64,000 nt of DNA. It comes from Alphaproteobacteria bacterium (GTDB lineage: Bacteria > Pseudomonadota > Alphaproteobacteria > GCA-2746255). The stretch is taken from contig JAGWAR010000006.1 in assembly GCA_021296325.1 (NCBI GenBank), positions 36,577-100,576 of the forward strand. The letters run 5' to 3'. This document shows, in pieces, positions 59,817 to 64,000 of the stretch. The first letter of the stretch is position 1; each line of letters opens with the position of its first letter. Made by a program: the position numbers and the translations under genes. Under the pieces are notes generated by a model, which made no database searches, was not told where the DNA came from, and saw only the letters and a program-made list of their open reading frames with translations.

Positions 59817-60554
59817 CTATATCATGGCCATCCCGCCGTTGATGTGCAAGGTCTGGCCAGTGACGTAGCCGGCCTCGTCGCTGGCCAAAAAGACGACACC
59901 CGAGGCGACGTCTTCGGGGTTTCCCAAGCGGCCATTCGGTATCCGCTCGAGCAGTTTTTCCTTCTGGGCTTGCGCAAGCGCATCCGTCATGGCGGTCACG
60001 ATGAAGCCCGGCGCAATGCAATTGACCGTGATGCCGCGTGAGGCAACTTCGACCGCCAGCGACTTCGACATGCCGATCATGCCGGCCTTTGACGCGGCAT
60101 AGTTTGCCTGGCCGGGATTACCGGTGACACCGACGATCGAGGTGATGTTGACGATGCGCCCGAAGCGTTCCTTCATCATCCCGCGCAGGCAGGCGCGGCT
60201 CAACCGGAAGGCCGCCGTCAGATTCACGTCCAGCACCTCTTGCCACTCCTCGTCCTTCATCCGCATCATAAGATTGTCGCGGGTAAGGCCTGCGTTGTTG
60301 ACGAGGATGTCGATCCGCCCCATCCGCTCCGCTGCCGCCTTGGCGAGCCGGTCCACCCCGTCCGGGTCGCCAAGATCGGCGACGATGACGTGGGCGCGCT
60401 CGCCCAGTTCCTTGGCAAGCGCTTCCAGCGCGTCCCGGCGCGTCCCCGAAAGGGCGACGGTGGCGCCGGCATCGGCCAGCGCACGGGCAACGGCGCCGCC
60501 GATCCCACCCGAAGCCCCCGTCACGAGTGCGTTTTTCCCGGTGAGATCAAACAT
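59817..60554 (-). CDS. fabG: 3-oxoacyl-ACP reductase
   Basis: NALVTGASGGIGGAVARAL; YAASKAG; NCIAPGFI. Confidence 0.96.
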   Translation of the reverse strand: MFDLTGKNALVTGASGGIGGAVARALADAGATVALSGTRRDALEALAKELGERAHVIVADLGDPDGVDRLAKAAAERMGRIDILVNNAGLTRDNLMMRMKDEEWQEVLDVNLTAAFRLSRACLRGMMKERFGRIVNITSIVGVTGNPGQANYAASKAGMIGMSKSLAVEVASRGITVNCIAPGFIVTAMTDALAQAQKEKLLERIPNGRLGNPEDVASGVVFLASDEAGYVTGQTLHINGGMAMI

Positions 60555-60564
60555 CGTCCTCTCC

Positions 60565-61515
60565 TTATTTCAGGCTCGCCAAAAAGGCGTCCACGTCCGC
60601 CGGCGTGCCGACCGCAATGGACTGAAGCTCCCGGTCGATCCGGCGGGCAAGACCGCTCAACACCTTGCCAGCCCCAACCTCGACCAGCGCCGTAACGCCC
60701 AGTGCCTGCATGCCAAGCACCGATTCCCGCCAGCGCACCATGCCCGTGACCTGCTCCACCAGAAGCTTGCGGATGGTTTCCGGGTCGCTGACGGCCTTCG
60801 CCGTCACGTTTGCCATCAATGGCACAACCGGCGGCGCAATGGAAACGTCGGCAAGGGCTTCCCGCATCCGCTCGGCCGCGGGCTGCATCAGCGGGCAATG
60901 GAAGGGCGCGCTGACCGGCAGGCGCACGCTTTTCTTCGCACCCCGCTCGGTGGCAAGCGCGATGGCGCGCTCGACCGCCGCCACGCTGCCGCTGATGACG
61001 GCCTGGCCGGGGGCGTTGTCGTTCGCCGCCGCACACACGCCGCCGGTTTCCTCGGCGGCCTTGGCCGCAACCTCGGCCGCCGCCTCGAGATCCAGCCCGA
61101 GCAGAGCGGCCATCGCCCCCTCGCCGACCGGCACGGCCTTCTGCATTGCCTCGCCGCGCGTCTTCAAAAGCCGCGCCGTCACCCCAAGCTCCAGCGCGCC
61201 GGCCGCCGCCAGGGCCGAATACTCGCCGAGCGAATGCCCCGCCACGCAGGCCGCCGCTTGCCCAAGGGCGATGCCGCCCTCCTTCTCCAGCACGCGAAGC
61301 GCCGCAAGGCTCACCGCCATCAGGGCCGGCTGGGCGTTTTCGGTGAGCGTCAGCTCGGCTTCCGGCCCCTCGAACATTAGTCGGCTTAACGACTGGCCAA
61401 GGGCGTCGTCCACCGCCTCGAACACTTCCCGCGCGGAATCGAAGGCGTCCGCCAGCTCCTTGCCCATGCCGACGGCCTGGGACCCCTGCCCCGGAAAAAC
61501 AAACGCACGCGTCAC
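60565..61515 (-). CDS. fabD: malonyl-CoA:ACP transacylase
   Basis: TRAFVFPGQGSQAVGMG; GHSLGEYSAL; GTG start inferred. Confidence 0.94.
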   Translation of the reverse strand: MTRAFVFPGQGSQAVGMGKELADAFDSAREVFEAVDDALGQSLSRLMFEGPEAELTLTENAQPALMAVSLAALRVLEKEGGIALGQAAACVAGHSLGEYSALAAAGALELGVTARLLKTRGEAMQKAVPVGEGAMAALLGLDLEAAAEVAAKAAEETGGVCAAANDNAPGQAVISGSVAAVERAIALATERGAKKSVRLPVSAPFHCPLMQPAAERMREALADVSIAPPVVPLMANVTAKAVSDPETIRKLLVEQVTGMVRWRESVLGMQALGVTALVEVGAGKVLSGLARRIDRELQSIAVGTPADVDAFLASLK

Positions 61516-61582
61516 CCCTGAACTCCTCTCTTGATACGCCGAGGGCCAGTGATAGCGCCTCTCCCCCACCTGTCAAGCGGCC

Positions 61583-61610
61583 TTGCGGGTCAAGGGGTTT
61601 CGTGTATAGT
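61583..61610 (+). promoter_or_regulatory. predicted promoter of the rpsF operon
   Basis: TTGCGG-N16-TATAGT, ~110 nt upstream of the rpsF start. Confidence 0.5.
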
Positions 61611-61721
61611 GCGGCGCGTTTCCACTCCTTGCCGGCCCATGCCGGCTAGGTTCGGGCGGCTAGCCAGGCCTGCGGGCCGTAGCGCCGGACCGCGAACAGC
61701 CAGAAGGGGTTCATCGGTCTC

Positions 61722-62159
61722 ATGCCTCTCTACGAGCACGTCGTTATCGTGCGCCAGGACGTTTCCTCGGCGCAGGTCGAAAGTCTGGCAAGCAACTTTG
61801 CCGACGTCGTCAAGGAACATGGCGGCAAGGTCGAAAAGACGGAGCATTGGGGGCTTCGCTCGCTTGCCTACCGGATCAAGAAGAACCGCAAGGGCCATTA
61901 CGTCCTTCTCAATCTCGACGCCCCGCCCGCGGCCCTTCAGGAACTCGAACGCACCGAACGCCTGAACGAAGACATTCTTCGTTACATGACGATCCGCGTC
62001 GACGCACTGGAGGAAGCGCCCTCCATCATGATGCGAAACCGTTCCGACCGGGACGACTCGCCGAGAGAACGCAGCAACGACACGGACCGGCGCCCGCCAC
62101 CAAAGGCCGAGCGCGCGGAATCCGAAAACGCAGAAAAAGAAAAAGAGAAGGAGGCATAA
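61722..62159 (+). CDS. rpsF: 30S ribosomal protein S6
   Basis: [22 protein letters not shown]...[24 protein letters not shown]. Confidence 0.96.
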   Translation: MPLYEHVVIVRQDVSSAQVESLASNFADVVKEHGGKVEKTEHWGLRSLAYRIKKNRKGHYVLLNLDAPPAALQELERTERLNEDILRYMTIRVDALEEAPSIMMRNRSDRDDSPRERSNDTDRRPPPKAERAESENAEKEKEKEA

Positions 62160-62405
62160 ATGGCGCCGCCACCCACCGGCGAGCGCCGGCAATTCTTTCG
62201 CCGTAAGAAAAGTTGCCCGTTTTCCGGGCCGGACGCGCTGAAGATCGACTACAAGGACGTACGCCTTCTCCAGCGCTTCGTTTCCGAGCGCGGCAAGATC
62301 GTGCCAAGCCGCATCACCACCGTTTCCGCGAAGAAGCAGCGCGAACTCGCCCGGGCGATCAAGCGCGCACGCAACATTGCGCTGTTGCCGTTCCTGATTA
62401 AATAG
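62160..62405 (+). CDS. rpsR: 30S ribosomal protein S18
   Basis: [15 protein letters not shown]...[25 protein letters not shown]. Confidence 0.97.
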   Translation: MAPPPTGERRQFFRRKKSCPFSGPDALKIDYKDVRLLQRFVSERGKIVPSRITTVSAKKQRELARAIKRARNIALLPFLIK

Positions 62406-62415
62406 AACGGTTGTA

Positions 62416-63372
62416 TTGACCTCGAAAACGATGTCGAAACACCTGCCTCTTGCCGTTATTGCCGGCCTGCTTGCGGCCCTGTTCTACGTCTCCATCGTGA
62501 CGGGCCGTCAGGAGATGCTGTTCTTAAGCTTCTTCACCCAGCTGCCGCTTTTCCTGGCGGGGCTCGGGATCGGCTACGCGGCGATCAAGGTCTCCGCCAT
62601 CGTCGGCGTCGTGCTTTGCCTGCTGATGGGGGGCATCTACTACAGCCTCGCTTTCCTGTTGCTGAACGCCGCCCCCGTCGTCTTCTTCGTCCGCCAGGCC
62701 TTGCTTAGCCGGACCGGCAGCGAGGGCGAGGAGGAATGGTACCCGCTCGGTCATCTGATCAGCTGGGTTGCGGCCACCGCCGTCGTCATGTTCGTTGCCC
62801 TCTTCCTGCTGCTTGCCGGCGACGGGCAAGGCGTTGAAGCAACCGTTCGCCTTTTCCTTTCCGAGGTCCTGACCGTCTTCCTCGGCAACACGGACACCGA
62901 AACGGCGACGGTCGTCGAGGCGATCGCGCCCTTCTTCCCGGCCTTCGTGATCGGCTGGCGGCTCTTCATGGTCATTGCCACCGGGGCCCTGGCTCAGGGG
63001 CTCGTGGCCCGGTTCAACCGGAACGTCCGGCCATCGCCGGACTTCTCGAAGATGGAGCTTCCGGACTGGATCACCTACGCGCTCGCCGTGGCGGCGCTTC
63101 TGTTCTTCGTGACCGGGCCGGGAACGCTGGAATTCTTCAGCCGCAACCTCGTTCTCATTCTCTGTATCCCGTTTTTCCTGCTGGGGCTTGCGGTCATTCA
63201 TGCTTTTGCGGGAACGGCGGCCCAACCCCGTTGGGTGCTGATCCCGTTTTACACCCTGCTTATCATGTTCGGTGGCTTCGCCGCGATGGTGGTGACCGGA
63301 TTCGGATTCGTCGAACAGGTCATCGGCATCCGCAGCCGCCTGCCGGACTCGGCCAACCGTCTGGAGAGATAG
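62416..63372 (+). CDS. DUF2232-family multi-pass membrane protein
   Basis: Several TM segments; located between rpsR and rplI; start may be 62431. Confidence 0.82.
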   Translation: MTSKTMSKHLPLAVIAGLLAALFYVSIVTGRQEMLFLSFFTQLPLFLAGLGIGYAAIKVSAIVGVVLCLLMGGIYYSLAFLLLNAAPVVFFVRQALLSRTGSEGEEEWYPLGHLISWVAATAVVMFVALFLLLAGDGQGVEATVRLFLSEVLTVFLGNTDTETATVVEAIAPFFPAFVIGWRLFMVIATGALAQGLVARFNRNVRPSPDFSKMELPDWITYALAVAALLFFVTGPGTLEFFSRNLVLILCIPFFLLGLAVIHAFAGTAAQPRWVLIPFYTLLIMFGGFAAMVVTGFGFVEQVIGIRSRLPDSANRLER

Positions 63373-63374
63373 CC

Positions 63375-64000
63375 ATGCAAGTCATCCTGTTGGAACGAAT
63401 CGAAAAACTCGGGCAAATGGGCGACGTGGTGGACGTGAAGGCCGGTTACGCCCGGAACTTCCTGCTGCCGCAGAAAAAGGCGCTGCGCGCCACCAAGGAC
63501 AACATCTCCCATTTCGAGACCCAGAAGAAACAGCTGGAAGCGCAGAATCTCGAACGGCGGGCAGAGGCCGAAACCGTCGCCAAGAAGATGGAAGGACTCA
63601 GCGTCGTGCTGGTCCGCCAGGCAAGCGAATCCGACCAGCTCTACGGGTCAGTCACCGCACGTGACATCCTGGTCGCCATGGAGGAAACGGGTTTCACCCT
63701 CCATCGCAAGCAGTTGTTGCTGGATCACCCGTTCAAGACGCTTGGCCTGCACAAGGCCCGCGTCGCACTCCATCCGGAGGTCATCGTCGAGGTGACGGTG
63801 AACGTCTCCCGTTCGGCCGAGGAGGCCAAGCTGCGCACGAAGGGCAAGGATGCCAAGCCGGCCAAGGCCGGGGATGCGTCGGCGCCGATCCCGAAGGCCG
63901 AGGAGGTCTTCGAGGAAAGCGTGCTGGAAGAAATGGCCGCCGTAGAAGAGGGCGAGACCGCCACCGAAACCGAGGCCGAGACCACCGCCGCCGAGGCGGC
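63375..64000 (+). CDS. rplI: 50S ribosomal protein L9 (3' end beyond window)
   Basis: Direct translation [37 protein letters not shown]...; frame open to window end. Confidence 0.95.
   Translation, partial: MQVILLERIEKLGQMGDVVDVKAGYARNFLLPQKKALRATKDNISHFETQKKQLEAQNLERRAEAETVAKKMEGLSVVLVRQASESDQLYGSVTARDILVAMEETGFTLHRKQLLLDHPFKTLGLHKARVALHPEVIVEVTVNVSRSAEEAKLRTKGKDAKPAKAGDASAPIPKAEEVFEESVLEEMAAVEEGETATETEAETTAAEA

Noticed and set aside
58104-60041. 645-aa + strand ORF across fabF, acpP and fabG
   Set aside because: Runs antisense through three well-identified genes; no domain evidence.

Overview
The window is a 64 kb segment of an alphaproteobacterial chromosome. Gene content and order look Rhodospirillales-like, but this is an inference because no search was run. 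From left to right it contains: (1) a nitrate-assimilation cluster (nrtA-nrtB-tandem ABC ATPase-nirB-nirD-nasA), with nasA split by an apparent ~14-nt out-of-frame deletion; (2) a tyrosine-recombinase C-terminal remnant next to the 3' end of a tRNA-Ser(GCT), which is genomic-island geometry; (3) an intact 3.79-kb IS1-family-like element (12138-15931) with 20-bp perfect terminal inverted repeats and a perfect 8-bp target duplication. It carries a DDE transposase plus about six passenger genes, including an overlapping pair (unknown protein + XRE-ImmA/IrrE). This cargo-carrying IS is the best candidate for an undescribed system here; (4) a long, mostly ordinary housekeeping region: gatBAC (gatB apparently frameshifted near its 3' end), ruvX, pyrBC, plsY, dprA, topA, rnr, ctpA, rpmG, pleD/divK, a GGDEF gene behind a sigma54-like promoter, aspS, rnd, hda, purM/N, ndk, holC, pepA, lptF/G/D, surA, pdxA, rsmA, gmk, an alcohol dehydrogenase, mltG, fabF-acpP-fabG-fabD, rpsF-rpsR-DUF2232-rplI. 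No CRISPR array was seen. Product names rest on recognised motifs and protein families read by eye.
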